A DNA stretch of 64,000 bases from the NCBI RefSeq assembly GCF_008329585.1, contig NZ_NPKP01000001.1:558001-622000 (forward strand), given 5' to 3'. Below the pieces are notes generated by a model. It searched no databases. It was not told where the DNA came from and was given only the letters and a program-made list of their open reading frames with translations. Below are positions 24,514 to 35,800 of this stretch, piece after piece. Position 1 is the first letter of the stretch. Each line of letters begins with the position of its first letter. Origin of the DNA: Mycolicibacterium sp. P9-22. GTDB lineage: Bacteria > Actinomycetota > Actinomycetes > Mycobacteriales > Mycobacteriaceae. The position numbers were made by a program, and so were the translations under genes.

Positions 24514-27440
24514 CGACGATCACCGCGCTGCCCGACGGGCGGACCCCGGTACTGCTGAGCGCGCACGCCGCAGAACTGATCGGCCAGGACGCCGCGGCCA
24601 TCCTCGATCACCTGCAACGCCGGCCGGCACTGAGCACGGCCGCCGACGTGGCCCGGGTGGCCGCAACCCTGGCCGCGACCCGGCGGGTACGCAAGTTCCG
24701 GACGATGATCCGGGCGGCCGATATCGCCGAACTCGCCGACGCCCTGCGTGCGGTGCAGACCGGTGCGGAACACCCGCTCGTCACCCGCTCCGCGCAGACT
24801 CGCGAACCGCGCGTCGCATTCGTCTTTCCCGGCCAGGGCAGTCAGTGGCCGTCGATGGGGGTCGAGGCCTACCACCGGCTGACCGTGTACCGCGATGAGG
24901 CCGACCGCTGCGCAACGGCGTTCACCGATGCCGGTCACGCCTCGCCGCTGTCGTATCTGCTCGCCGACCCCGGCGCACGGACCAACGACTTCTCCCAGGT
25001 GCAGATTCAGGGTGCGCAGTTCGTGCACGGCGTCGCGCTGGCCCGGGTGTGGCAGTCCTGCGGGGTGACCCCGGACATCACCGTCGGGCACAGCCTCGGT
25101 GAGATCGGCGCCGCGCACATCGCCGGTGCCATCACCCTCGCCGACGCCGTCGGCGTGGTCGCCGCGCGCGCCACCGTGCTGGACGGGCTCACCGGCCCGT
25201 ACCGGGTCGCCGTACTCGGGATTGATCCCGAGCAGGCGCGTGACGAGATCGCACAGACACCGGGGTGGCTGGAACTCTCGGTGGTGAACTCGAAATCGTC
25301 GGTTGCGGTGTCCGGTGACACCGAGGCCATCGCCGCGCTGGTGCGCCGGGTCAGCGAGAGCGGCCGGTTCGCCAAAGAGATCGAGATGTGGTTCCCCGCC
25401 CACACCACCAAATTGGACACCAGCCGCGCGGAGCTCGGATCGATGCTGCCCGCCGGCAGATTCGATGAGACACCGGTCCCGTTCATCGGCTCGGCGACCG
25501 CACAGGTGGTGCCCGCCGGCACCGATTTCGCCGATTACTGGTACACCAACCTGCGCAGCACGGTGCGCTTCGACGACGCCGTGCGGGCCGCATTCGGCGC
25601 GGGCGCGCAGACTTTCGTCGAACTCTCGGCGCACCCCGCCCTGCTCTACGCCATGGCCGACGTGCTCGACGAGGTACCCGACCCGCCGCTGATGGTCGGG
25701 TCGGGCCGCCGCGACGAGCCGCTTGTCGAGCGGCTGTCGGCCGGCGTGGCCGCGGTGGCCCTTGCCGGTCCGGGATCCGTCCGGGGCGAGCAGTCCGGTG
25801 AACTGTTGCGCGATTTCCCGTTTGCGCCGATGCGCGCCCAGCACCACTGGGCCGCACCGGAACCGCTGCCACCGGTGCCCGGCCTCAAGGTGCTGACCGA
25901 GCGGTGGGTACCGCACACACCCGCCGCTAGCGGTCCCCGGCGCGCAGCGATCGTCGACCTCGGCGACGACGGCAGGCTTGCCGCCGCCCTGCGGTCCCGG
26001 CTCGACATCGCCGATCCGGTCGAAGCCGACCTGCTCATCGTGCTGGCCCCGGCATTGGAACATCTGGACGCGGTGGCCGCCGGCAACGAACTGGCCGCCC
26101 GCATCGACACCGGTCTGCTCCGCTACACCGACGCCGTCGGGCCGCGGTGCCGCGACGTCTGGCTCGTCACCGTCGGCGGCGAACAGGTGCGCATCGGTGA
26201 ACCGGGACCGCTACCGGCCCAGGCCGCGCTGGCGGCGATGCACCGCAGCATCGGGCTGGAAAACCCTGATCAATCCTTCGGGCACCTCGACCTGCCGTCC
26301 TGGGAACTCGACGAGGCGGTGTCCACGCTCGCGGTCGCCGCCCTCGCCGGCGCGACCGCCCAAGTGGCACTGCGCCATACCGATTCCGGTCCGGCACTGT
26401 TCGGGTACGGCACCGTCGAAGACCGGCTGCCACAACCGGGCTGGGGCGCACCCGGTGTGCTCGACGAGGTGGTGATCACCGGCGGCTCCGGCGCGGTTGG
26501 CACCCATTTCGTCAACTACCTCGCCGCGCACGGGGCGCGGCGCATCGTGCTGCTCGGCCGCAACGGTGCCGAGCCGCGCCGGGTGTCCGGCGTCGAGGTG
26601 CTGGCCCCGCCCTGCGATATCACCGATCCCGCCGCACTGGCGGTCACCGCGGCCGAATTCGGCGGTGACGGTGCATCCCTGGTCATCCACGCTGCGGGGG
26701 CGGCCACCATGATCGGGCACCGTGACCTCACCGGCGCGGTGTTCGCCGAAGCCGTGTCGGCCAAGGTGTGCGGGCTGGCCGCGTTCACCGCGTCCTGGCC
26801 GGTGCGCCCCGATGCGCGAATCGTGTTGTGCTCCTCGGTATCCGGTCTGTGGGGCGGCAGCGGACACACCGCATACTCGGCGGCCAACCGGCTGCTCGAC
26901 GTGATGGCCGGCCAGCTACGGGCCGACGGCAGGCACTGCACCTCGGTGCGCTGGGGCCTGTGGCCGGCCTTCCACGGCCAGACCGGCATCATCGACGCGG
27001 ACGAAATCGCCCGCGTCGAACGGTCCGGCCTGACATCCATGACCCCGGAGCGGGCCGTCGAAACCTGCCTGCGGGACTTCGCCGGCGACCCGCTGGTGTT
27101 CTCCGCCGACGCGGCACGGCTGCAGGTGTTCCTGGGGGAAGCGCCGGCGGAACCGACGACCGCGGGAGGGCCGGAACCGTCGCTGGACGGACTGGACGCG
27201 GCGGGCGTGCTGCGGGTCGCACTCGCATCGGTGCTCAACCTGCCCGCGGACACCGCGCTGGAACCGTCCGCGTCACTGCTCGATCTGGGTGTCGACTCAC
27301 TGTTGGCGCTCGACCTACGCAAGAAGCTCAAGACGGCGGCCGGGGTCAATGTGCCGCTGGCGACCATTCTCGGCGGCGCGACCGTCGCCGAGGTCCTTGA
27401 GCACCTGGAACGACCTGAGAAGAAGGCACGCCTGAAGTGA
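24510..27440 (+). CDS. mbtD: Polyketide synthase MbtD (AT-KR-ACP)
   Basis: A 976-residue partner of MbtC. The acyltransferase (about 90-390) has Ser195 in GHSLGEIG. The ketoreductase has GGSGAVG (657-663) and the YSAAN active-site motif. The carrier has Ser930 in GVDSLLALDLRK. The AT specificity patch reads FPAHTTKLD, neither the usual malonyl (HAFH) nor methylmalonyl (YASH) form. MbtC-MbtD produce the reduced 3-hydroxyacyl unit joined between the two lysines. ATG overlaps the mbtC stop, and the stop overlaps the mbtE GTG. Confidence 0.9.
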   Translation: MTTITALPDGRTPVLLSAHAAELIGQDAAAILDHLQRRPALSTAADVARVAATLAATRRVRKFRTMIRAADIAELADALRAVQTGAEHPLVTRSAQTREPRVAFVFPGQGSQWPSMGVEAYHRLTVYRDEADRCATAFTDAGHASPLSYLLADPGARTNDFSQVQIQGAQFVHGVALARVWQSCGVTPDITVGHSLGEIGAAHIAGAITLADAVGVVAARATVLDGLTGPYRVAVLGIDPEQARDEIAQTPGWLELSVVNSKSSVAVSGDTEAIAALVRRVSESGRFAKEIEMWFPAHTTKLDTSRAELGSMLPAGRFDETPVPFIGSATAQVVPAGTDFADYWYTNLRSTVRFDDAVRAAFGAGAQTFVELSAHPALLYAMADVLDEVPDPPLMVGSGRRDEPLVERLSAGVAAVALAGPGSVRGEQSGELLRDFPFAPMRAQHHWAAPEPLPPVPGLKVLTERWVPHTPAASGPRRAAIVDLGDDGRLAAALRSRLDIADPVEADLLIVLAPALEHLDAVAAGNELAARIDTGLLRYTDAVGPRCRDVWLVTVGGEQVRIGEPGPLPAQAALAAMHRSIGLENPDQSFGHLDLPSWELDEAVSTLAVAALAGATAQVALRHTDSGPALFGYGTVEDRLPQPGWGAPGVLDEVVITGGSGAVGTHFVNYLAAHGARRIVLLGRNGAEPRRVSGVEVLAPPCDITDPAALAVTAAEFGGDGASLVIHAAGAATMIGHRDLTGAVFAEAVSAKVCGLAAFTASWPVRPDARIVLCSSVSGLWGGSGHTAYSAANRLLDVMAGQLRADGRHCTSVRWGLWPAFHGQTGIIDADEIARVERSGLTSMTPERAVETCLRDFAGDPLVFSADAARLQVFLGEAPAEPTTAGGPEPSLDGLDAAGVLRVALASVLNLPADTALEPSASLLDLGVDSLLALDLRKKLKTAAGVNVPLATILGGATVAEVLEHLERPEKKARLK

Positions 27441-30400
27441 CTGACACCGTAACCGCATCCGTTGACTCATCCCGCCTGGAGTTGATGCGCCGCAAGCTCG
27501 CCGAGCGCGGCCTGTCCTCGAGCACGGCCGGTGAGATCGATGACAAGGCGCTCTCCGACGGGCAGCGTCGGATGTGGTTCGTGCAGGCCTTCGACCCGAC
27601 CGGTGTGCTGCTCAACATCAGCCTGTCCTACCGGCTGACCGGCACCCTGGATCCCGAGCGTCTGCACACCGCACTGAACGCGGTGGCGCGCAGGCACCCG
27701 CTGCTGCGCACCACCTACGTCGCCGACGAGAACGGTGAACCGCAGGCCGTTCTGCACGACGACCTGACCCCGGCGTGGGCCTTCCACGATCTGTCGGCGT
27801 TGTCCGACCGGGCCCGCGGGCTGCGCCTGGAGGTGCTGGCTCAGCGTGAGTTCGGCACCAGCTTCGATCTTTCCGCCGATTCGCCGCTGCGGATCACCCT
27901 GGTGCGCCTGGCCGCCGACGAGCACATGATGCTGTTGGTCGCCCACCACATTGCCTGGGACGACGGCAGCTGGCGGGTGTTCTTCGGCGATCTGACCACG
28001 GCCTACGGCGGCGCCGATCTGGGGCCGACCCCGCGGCCGCCCGCGCCGGCCGCCGACACCGGAGAGGAGGATCTGGCGCACTGGCGTGCGGTGTTGACCG
28101 ATCCGCCGGAGCCGCTGGAACTTCCGGGCCCCACCGGCTCGGCGATCCCGACCGGATTCCGGTCCCAGCGCACTTCGCTGGCGCTGGCACCCGAGACCGT
28201 CACCAAGGTGTCCGCGCTGGCCCGCGAGACCGGTGCCACCCCGTACATGGTGCTGCTTGCCGCATTCGGGGTCCTGATCAACCGTTACACCCACACCGAT
28301 GACTTCCTGGTCGCCAGCCCGGTGCTCAACCGCGGCACCGACGATGTGATCGGCTACTACGGCAACACCGTGGCCCTGCGGCTGCGCCCGCAGGCCTCGC
28401 AAGGCTTCCGGGACTTCGTGCTGGCCACCCGCGACACCGCGCTGGGCGCATTCGCCCACCAGCGCATCAACCTGGATCGGGTGGTGCGCGAACTGAACCC
28501 GGACCGCCGCCACGGCGCCGAGCGGATGACCCGCATTAGTTTCGGCTTCCGCGAACCCGACGGCGGCGGCTTCCGCCCCGAGGGTGTGCAGTGCGCCCGT
28601 GGTGAGCTGCGCGGTCACGTCACTCAGTTGCCGCTGGGCTTCATGGTCGAATTCGACGGCACCGGTGCCGTTGTCGAGGCCGAGCATCTCACCGAGATCA
28701 TCGATGCCGACCTCGCCCAACGCATGCTCACCTCGTTCGCGGTGCTGCTGGACAACGCCCTGGACGACCCGCAGCGCCCGCTGGCACGGTTGGACATCTT
28801 CTCGGCAGCGGACGCCGAGTGGATGCGCGCGATGTCGCACGGCGAGCGGTTCGATACCCCCGCCACCACGCTGACAGCGCTGGTGCAGGAGCAGGCCGCC
28901 AAGACCCCCGATGCCACCGCCGTGGTGTACGAGGGCCGCCACTACACCTACCGCGAGGTCAACGAGACCGCTAACCGGCTGGCGCACAAACTGATCGCGC
29001 AGGGGATCGGCACCGAGGACCGCGTCGCGGTGCTGATGGAGAAGTCACCGGAACTGGTCATCACCGCTCTCGGCATCGTCAAGGCCGGCGCGGTCTACCT
29101 GCCGGTGGACCCGACCTATCCCGAGGACCGGCTGAGCTACATCCTGTCGGACTCCGACCCGAAAGTCGTTCTCCGCGAACTGGCCACCGACCTGGACGGT
29201 TACTCCGGTGCCGACCCCACCGACACCGACCGGCTGCGCCCACTGCTGCCGGAGAACACCGCCTACCTGATCTACACCTCCGGTTCCACCGGGCTGCCCA
29301 AGGGTGTGCCGGTGCCGCACCGGCCCATCGCCGAGTACTTCGCCTGGTTCGGGCCGGAATACGGGGTCTCCGACCAGGATCGGCTGCTGCAGGTGGCCTC
29401 GCAGGGCTTCGACGTCTCGATCGGTGAGATCTTCGGCATGCTCGCCGCCGGCGCCCGCTTGGTCATCCCGAAGCCCGACGGCCTGACCGATATCGGCTAC
29501 CTGACCGATCTGCTGCGCAACGAGGGCGTCACCTCGATGCACTTCGTCCCGTCGCTGCTCGGCCTGTTCCTGTCGCTGCCCGGGGTCAACGAGTGGCGCA
29601 CCCTGCGGCGCGTCCCGATCGGTGGCGAGGCGCTGCCCGGTGAGGTCGCCGACAAGTTCCACGCCATGTTCGACTCGCTGCTGCACAACTTCTACGGCCC
29701 CACCGAAACGGTGCTGAACTGCAGCCGTTTCAAGGTCGAGGGCAAGCAGGGTTCGCGCATCGTGCCGATCGGCACCCCGAAGATCAACACCACGATGCAC
29801 CTGCTCGACGATTACCTGCAGCCGGTGCCGGTCGGTGTGATCGGTGAGATCTACATCGGCGGAACACATGTCGCGCACGGATACCATGACCGTCCGGCGC
29901 TGACCGCCGAGCGGTTCATCGCCGACCCGTTCAACCCTGGCGGGCGGATGTATCGTTCCGGTGACCTTGCCCGGCGCAACGCCGACGGGGACATCGAATT
30001 CGTCGGGCGCGCCGATGAGCAGGTCAAGATCCGCGGTTTCCGGATCGAACTCGGTGAGATCGCCGCCGCCATCTCGGTGGATCCGTCGGTGGGCCAGGCC
30101 GTGGTGGTGGTCAGCGAGGTCCCCGGCCTCGGCAAGAGTCTGGTCGCCTATGTCACCCCGGCCGGTGCGGCCGGCCTCGTCGAGATCGACCGGATACGTG
30201 CCCGCGTCGCGGCGGCGCTGCCCGAATACATGATCCCGGCGGCCTACGTTGCGCTCGACGAGATCCCGATCACCGCGCACGGCAAGATCGACCGGAAAGC
30301 GTTGCCGGAACCCGAGATCGTGGTCGCCACCGAGTACCGCGAACCGGCCACCGACACCGAGCGCCAGGTCGCCGAGCTGTTCGCCGAACTGCTCAGCCGC

Positions 30401-32845
30401 GACACGGTGGGCGCCGACGACTCGTTCTTCGAGCTCGGCGGGCACTCGCTACTGGCCACCAAACTGGTCGCCGCGGTGCGTGCGCGCTGCCGCATCGACA
30501 TCGGCGTACAGGAGATCTTCGAGCTCGGCACCGTCAGCGGAATCGCCGCGCACATCGACGCCGTCGCCGCCGCCGGTGGCCGCTCGGACCGTCCGGCCAT
30601 GGTGGCCGTGCCGCACGACGGGCCGCTGCAGATGTCGGCCGCCCAGCTGCGGCAGTGGTTCCAGTTCCGCATCGACGGTCCCAACCCGGTCAACAACATC
30701 CCGTTCGCGGCCCGGCTGCGCGGACCGACCAATCCGGAGGCCTTCGTCGCCGCCATCACCGATGTGGTGAACCGGCACGAAATCCTGCGCACCACCTACC
30801 GCGAGATCGACGGCGCGCCGTTCCAGATCATCAACCCGGGCGCGGCCGTGCCGGTGCGCCGGGCGCGTGGTGAGGGCGAGGAGTGGCTGCAGGGCGAGCT
30901 GACCGCCGAGCGGCGCTACTGCTTCGACCTGGAGAACGAGTGGCCGATCCGGGCCGCGGTGCTGTCCACCGGCGATGAGCATGTGCTGTCGCTGGTGGTG
31001 CACCACATCGCCGCCGACCACTGGTCGGCGGGTGTGCTGTTCACCGACGTCCTGACCGCCTACCGGGCCCGCCGTGCCGGGCAGGCACCGGATTTCGAGC
31101 CATTACCGGTGCAGTACGCCGACTACGCGGCCTGGCAGGCCGAACTGCTAGGCGGCCAGACCGAGAGCATCGTGGCCCAGCGTGACTACTGGGTGGAGCA
31201 GCTGTCCGGGCTGCCGGAGGAGAACGGCCTGCGCCCGGACTTCCCGCGCCGGCCGGTTCCCGGTGGCGAGGGTGACGCGTTGGCGTTCACGATCGACACC
31301 GACACCCGCACGAAACTGGCGGAACTGACCCGCGAACTCGGCATCACCGAGTTCATGCTGCTGCAGGCCGCCGTCGCGGTGGCCCTGCACAAGGCGGGTG
31401 AGGGCACCGACATCCCGCTGGGCACCCCGGTCGCCGGTCGCACCGAGCCCGAACTCGACGGTTTGATCGGCTTCTTCATCAACATCGTGGTGTTGCGTAA
31501 CCGGTTGGACGGAAACCCAACCGTGCGCGAGGTGCTGCGCCGGGCACGGGAGATGGCGCTGGGCGCGTACGCGCACCAGGACCTGCCCTTCGACCGGGTC
31601 GTCGATGCCGTCAGCCCGGTGCGCTCGCTGTCGCGCAACCCGCTGTTCGGTGTCGTGGTGCACGTGCGGGAGGAGTTGCCGTCGGATCAGGCCATCGACT
31701 CCAGCGCCGACGGCGAGACCCGGTTCACCGCGCTGGAACCGACATTCGATGTGGCACATGCCGATCTGTCGCTGAACTTCTTCGCCGAGACCACGGCCGA
31801 CGGTGCGCCGGCGGGTTATGCGGGCACTGTCATCTACCGCACCGAGCTGTACCGGCAGGAGACCGCACGACGGCTGATCACCTGGCTGGAGCGCGTCCTG
31901 CGGGCCTTCGCCGATGACCCCGACCGCACCCTGCGCGATATCACCGTCGCCGACGGTGACCGGGGCGTCGTCGCCGAGTGGAGCCGATCGGCCACCCCGC
32001 TGACCGGTCTGCCGCAGACCGCGGGTGCCGACCATGTGTACCTGCTCGACGAATGGTTGGAGCCGGTGGCTGCCGGCGTCACCGGCGACGTGTACTACGC
32101 CGGTGGAGCCATCGACACGTCTCACGAAACCGCCGGTCCCGCAGCGGCTTTCCGCTATCCGGAGAACCCGTTCGGGCCCAGCGCCCGGCTGTACCGCACC
32201 GGCGACCGGGCCCGGTGGAACCCCGACGGCACCCTCGAGTACCTGGAACGCGGCGAGCATCGGGTGCAGGCCGCACTCGAGGCGGCCCCCGGTGTCGCCG
32301 CGGCCACCACCCGGTACTGGGAGTCCCGCAGCGGGCCGGTGCTGGGTGGCTATGTGGTGGCCGCCGAACCGGTGACCGACGTGCAGGCGTTCGTCGCCGA
32401 GTTGCGTGCGGCGCTGCCCGGGGAACATGCCGCGCTGCCGATCACCGTGCTGAACTCGCTGGAGGGCGGGTTGTTGCCGCGGCCGGTGGTGGTGTCCATC
32501 GCGCCGAGTGAACCGGCCCGTACCGAGACCGAGCGCGCGCTGGCCGCCATGCTGATCGATCTGTTGTCGGTGGAGGAGTTCGGCCGCCATGACGACTTCT
32601 TCACCCTCGGCGGCGACAGCATCCTGGCCGTGCAGTTGGCCGCCCGGGCCCGGGACGCCGGCATTCCGCTGACCGCCCGGATGGTGTTCGAACATCCCGA
32701 ACTCGCCGAACTGGCCACCGCGATCGACGCCAAGGCCGGTCAGGTGCAAGCCGCCGATACCCGGCACGAGCCGATGGCGGCATCCGGCCTGTCCGCCGAC
32801 GAACTGGCCGCGCTGACCGCGGGGTGGGGCACCGACCAGACATGA
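27437..32845 (+). CDS. mbtE: Mycobactin NRPS MbtE (C-A-PCP-C-remnant A-PCP)
   Basis: A 1802-residue synthetase proposed to add N6-acyl-N6-hydroxylysine. Order: condensation domain (HHIAWDDGSW about 170-179), complete adenylation domain (YTSGSTGLPKG about 612-622), carrier Ser1004 (GGHSLLAT), second condensation domain (HHIAADHWS about 1189), a fragment of an adenylation domain (about 1532-1600: VYLLDEWLEPV, LYRTGDRARW), and carrier Ser1728 (GGDSILAV). The fragment lacks cores A1-A5, the A8 hinge and the A10 Lys, so it cannot activate an amino acid. GTG 27437 overlaps the mbtD stop; the stop overlaps mbtF. Confidence 0.9.
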   Translation: MTDTVTASVDSSRLELMRRKLAERGLSSSTAGEIDDKALSDGQRRMWFVQAFDPTGVLLNISLSYRLTGTLDPERLHTALNAVARRHPLLRTTYVADENGEPQAVLHDDLTPAWAFHDLSALSDRARGLRLEVLAQREFGTSFDLSADSPLRITLVRLAADEHMMLLVAHHIAWDDGSWRVFFGDLTTAYGGADLGPTPRPPAPAADTGEEDLAHWRAVLTDPPEPLELPGPTGSAIPTGFRSQRTSLALAPETVTKVSALARETGATPYMVLLAAFGVLINRYTHTDDFLVASPVLNRGTDDVIGYYGNTVALRLRPQASQGFRDFVLATRDTALGAFAHQRINLDRVVRELNPDRRHGAERMTRISFGFREPDGGGFRPEGVQCARGELRGHVTQLPLGFMVEFDGTGAVVEAEHLTEIIDADLAQRMLTSFAVLLDNALDDPQRPLARLDIFSAADAEWMRAMSHGERFDTPATTLTALVQEQAAKTPDATAVVYEGRHYTYREVNETANRLAHKLIAQGIGTEDRVAVLMEKSPELVITALGIVKAGAVYLPVDPTYPEDRLSYILSDSDPKVVLRELATDLDGYSGADPTDTDRLRPLLPENTAYLIYTSGSTGLPKGVPVPHRPIAEYFAWFGPEYGVSDQDRLLQVASQGFDVSIGEIFGMLAAGARLVIPKPDGLTDIGYLTDLLRNEGVTSMHFVPSLLGLFLSLPGVNEWRTLRRVPIGGEALPGEVADKFHAMFDSLLHNFYGPTETVLNCSRFKVEGKQGSRIVPIGTPKINTTMHLLDDYLQPVPVGVIGEIYIGGTHVAHGYHDRPALTAERFIADPFNPGGRMYRSGDLARRNADGDIEFVGRADEQVKIRGFRIELGEIAAAISVDPSVGQAVVVVSEVPGLGKSLVAYVTPAGAAGLVEIDRIRARVAAALPEYMIPAAYVALDEIPITAHGKIDRKALPEPEIVVATEYREPATDTERQVAELFAELLSRDTVGADDSFFELGGHSLLATKLVAAVRARCRIDIGVQEIFELGTVSGIAAHIDAVAAAGGRSDRPAMVAVPHDGPLQMSAAQLRQWFQFRIDGPNPVNNIPFAARLRGPTNPEAFVAAITDVVNRHEILRTTYREIDGAPFQIINPGAAVPVRRARGEGEEWLQGELTAERRYCFDLENEWPIRAAVLSTGDEHVLSLVVHHIAADHWSAGVLFTDVLTAYRARRAGQAPDFEPLPVQYADYAAWQAELLGGQTESIVAQRDYWVEQLSGLPEENGLRPDFPRRPVPGGEGDALAFTIDTDTRTKLAELTRELGITEFMLLQAAVAVALHKAGEGTDIPLGTPVAGRTEPELDGLIGFFINIVVLRNRLDGNPTVREVLRRAREMALGAYAHQDLPFDRVVDAVSPVRSLSRNPLFGVVVHVREELPSDQAIDSSADGETRFTALEPTFDVAHADLSLNFFAETTADGAPAGYAGTVIYRTELYRQETARRLITWLERVLRAFADDPDRTLRDITVADGDRGVVAEWSRSATPLTGLPQTAGADHVYLLDEWLEPVAAGVTGDVYYAGGAIDTSHETAGPAAAFRYPENPFGPSARLYRTGDRARWNPDGTLEYLERGEHRVQAALEAAPGVAAATTRYWESRSGPVLGGYVVAAEPVTDVQAFVAELRAALPGEHAALPITVLNSLEGGLLPRPVVVSIAPSEPARTETERALAAMLIDLLSVEEFGRHDDFFTLGGDSILAVQLAARARDAGIPLTARMVFEHPELAELATAIDAKAGQVQAADTRHEPMAASGLSADELAALTAGWGTDQT

Positions 32846-35800
32846 GTTCGCCCAACCCCTCCATCGCCGATGTGATGGCACTCAGCCCCCTGCAGCAGGG
32901 GCTGTACTCACTGGCCGGCCTGACCGACAGCGAGGCCGGAGCCGACCCGTACTTCATCGCGATGGCCGCCGATGTCGAGGGCGACCTGGATGCCGGCCTG
33001 CTGAAGTCCTGCGCGGAGGCGATGCTGGAGCGCCACCCCAACGTCCGGGTCAGCTTCTTCCAGGGCAATCTGAGCCGACCGGTCGCGATCGTGCCCGCCA
33101 CCTTCGAGTTGCCCTGGCAGCACATCGTCGCGGATGCCGACGAGGCCGCCGCGCTGGAGGCCGAGGCGCGCCGCCGGCCCTTCGATCTCGGCAAGGGGCC
33201 CTCGATCCGGTTCCTGCTGGTGCAGATGCCGCAGCAGACGTGGCGGCTGGTGGTCATCGCGCACCACATCGTGATCGACGGTTGGTCGTTGCCGGTGTTC
33301 GTCAGCGAACTCATCGGTCTGTACCGGGCCGGAGGTGACCTCACCGCGATACCGCCGGCGCCGCGGCCCTACCGCGACTACATCGGGTGGCTGGCCGCCC
33401 GCGACGCCGAAACCAGCAAGCAGCGGTGGCGCACCCACCTCGCCGGTCTGGACGGCCCGACACTGCTGACCCCGGCCCTGGGTGGCGAGGCCGTGGCCGG
33501 GCTGCCCACCCGCACCGAGGTCGAGCTCGATGAGAAGGCCACCTCTGAGCTGATCGAAGCCGCCAAGAGCCGTGGCGTCACCGTCAGCACGCTGTTCCAG
33601 ATCGCTTGGGCGACAATATTGTCGGCGTTCACCGATCGCTCCGATGTGGTGTTCGGGGTGACGGTGTCCGGCCGGCCCGACGAACTGTCCGGTGTGGAAG
33701 CCATGGTCGGGCTGTTCATCAACACCGTGCCCCTACGGATCCGGCTCGACCCGATGCAGCGGGTCGGGACGCAATGCCTGGCGCTGCAGCGCGAAGCCGC
33801 CGAACTGCGGGATCACGGCTACCTCAGCCACACCGACCTGCGGGCCGCCGGCGGAATCGGCGAGCTGTACGACACTCTGCTGGTCTACGAGAACTTCCCG
33901 CCCGGTGGACTGGTCGGCAGCGGCGAATTCGACCTGGGGTCGGCGGTGATCCGGCCCGCTGCGCTGGAAAGCCTCTCGCATTTCCCGGTCACCATCGCCG
34001 CCCACCCCACACACGGGCGGTTGACCGTGCTGGTCGAAACCCTCGACGGCGCGCTGGGACTGCTGAACCCGCAGATGTTGGGGCAGCGGGTGCTGGTCGT
34101 CGTGCAGCGACTGCTGGCATTGTGGGGGCGCCCGATGCGGGAGCTGAACGTCACCCTCGACGGTGAGGTCGTCACCTCCGAGATTGTCCAAACAGGTGGT
34201 ACCGCAGGCGGTTTCCACACCGCCGTCGCCGCCGTCGCGGCCGAGAGCCCGGATGAGATCGCGCTGAGCTGGGATCCCGCCACCGCGTCGGGCTTCGGGG
34301 ACCGCAGCACGCTGAGCTACCGCGAATTCGATGCCGCCGCCGATCGGCTGGCCGCGGACCTGCAGCGCAGGGGAGTGCGCACCGAGACCCCGGTGCCCAT
34401 CCTGTTGCGCCGCGGCCCCGACTACGTGGTGGCCATGCTGGCCGTGCTCAAGGCCGGCGGCCTGATCGTGCCGCTGGATCCGGGTATGCCCGCCGAACGC
34501 GTCCGCGAGATCATCGGTCAGACCGGCGCCGAGCTGATCGTCGACGACGCGCTGCTCACCGACGTGACCGATGCTCCGGACCCGGCCTACCGGCCCGCTC
34601 AGGTGCGGCCCGGGCAGGGCGCCTACATCATCTTCACCTCCGGCACAACCGGAAAACCCAAGGGCGTCATCGGAACTCACAGCGCGCTGCTCGCCTACGG
34701 CGCCGATCATGTGCGTAATGTGCTCATGCCGGCGCAGGCCAGACTGAACCGCACGCTGAGCATCGCCCACGCCTGGTCGTTCACCTTCGACGCGGCGTGG
34801 CAGCCCCTGGTGGCGCTGCTCGGCGGCCACCGCGTGCACATCGTCGGCGACGATGTGCAGCGCGATGCGGAGGCGCTGGTCGCCACCATCGGGCGCTTCG
34901 GTCTGGACATGATCGACACCACGCCGTCGATGTTCAACCAGCTGCGTGCCGCCGGGCTGCTGTCGACCGTGCCGCTGGCGGTGCTGGCGCTCGGCGGCGA
35001 GAACATCGACACCGCCGCCTGGCAGGGCATCCGCGCCGAATGCGAGCGCACCGGGATGCGGGCCCACAACTGCTACGGCCCCACCGAAACCACCGTCGAG
35101 GCCGTCGTCGCCGCGATCGCCGACAACGATCAGCCCTGCATCGGCGTGCCGACCGATCCGATGACCGCGCACGTGCTGGACGGCTGGCTGCGTCCGGTGC
35201 CCGCGGGGGTGGCCGGTGAGCTGTACCTGACCGGCGGGCAGCTGACCCGCGGTTACCTGGGGCGTGCGGGGGAGACCTCGGGGCGCTTCGTCGCCGATCC
35301 CGTCATCCCGGGCGCCCGGATGTACCGCACCGGTGACGTCGTGCGCCGCCTTGAGGGTGGGGCTCTGCAGTTCCTCGGACGCAGCGACGATCAGGTCAAG
35401 ATCCGTGGCTTCCGGGTCGAACCCGCGGAGGTGGCCGCCGCCCTGCACCGTCACCCCGATGTCCGGCACGCGCACGTCGCCGTGCGGCGCCACCGCAGCG
35501 GTCCCCGGCTGACCGCCTACGTGGTGAGCGGTGTGCCGGTACACGAGCTGCGCCGCATGCTGACCACCACCCTGCCCAGATATCTTGTGCCGCACCACAT
35601 CATCGATGTCCAGGCCATCCCGCTGACCTCGCACGGCAAGGTCGACGACGCCGCGCTGGCCGCCCTGGACGCCGACCGCGGCGCCGGCCGGGTCGATGAG
35701 TTCGCCGCACCCGCCACCGATACCGAGAGGGTGCTGGCCGCGGTGCTCGGTGAGCAGCTGGAGATCACGGCCGTGGACGTCGACACCGACTTCCTCGACC

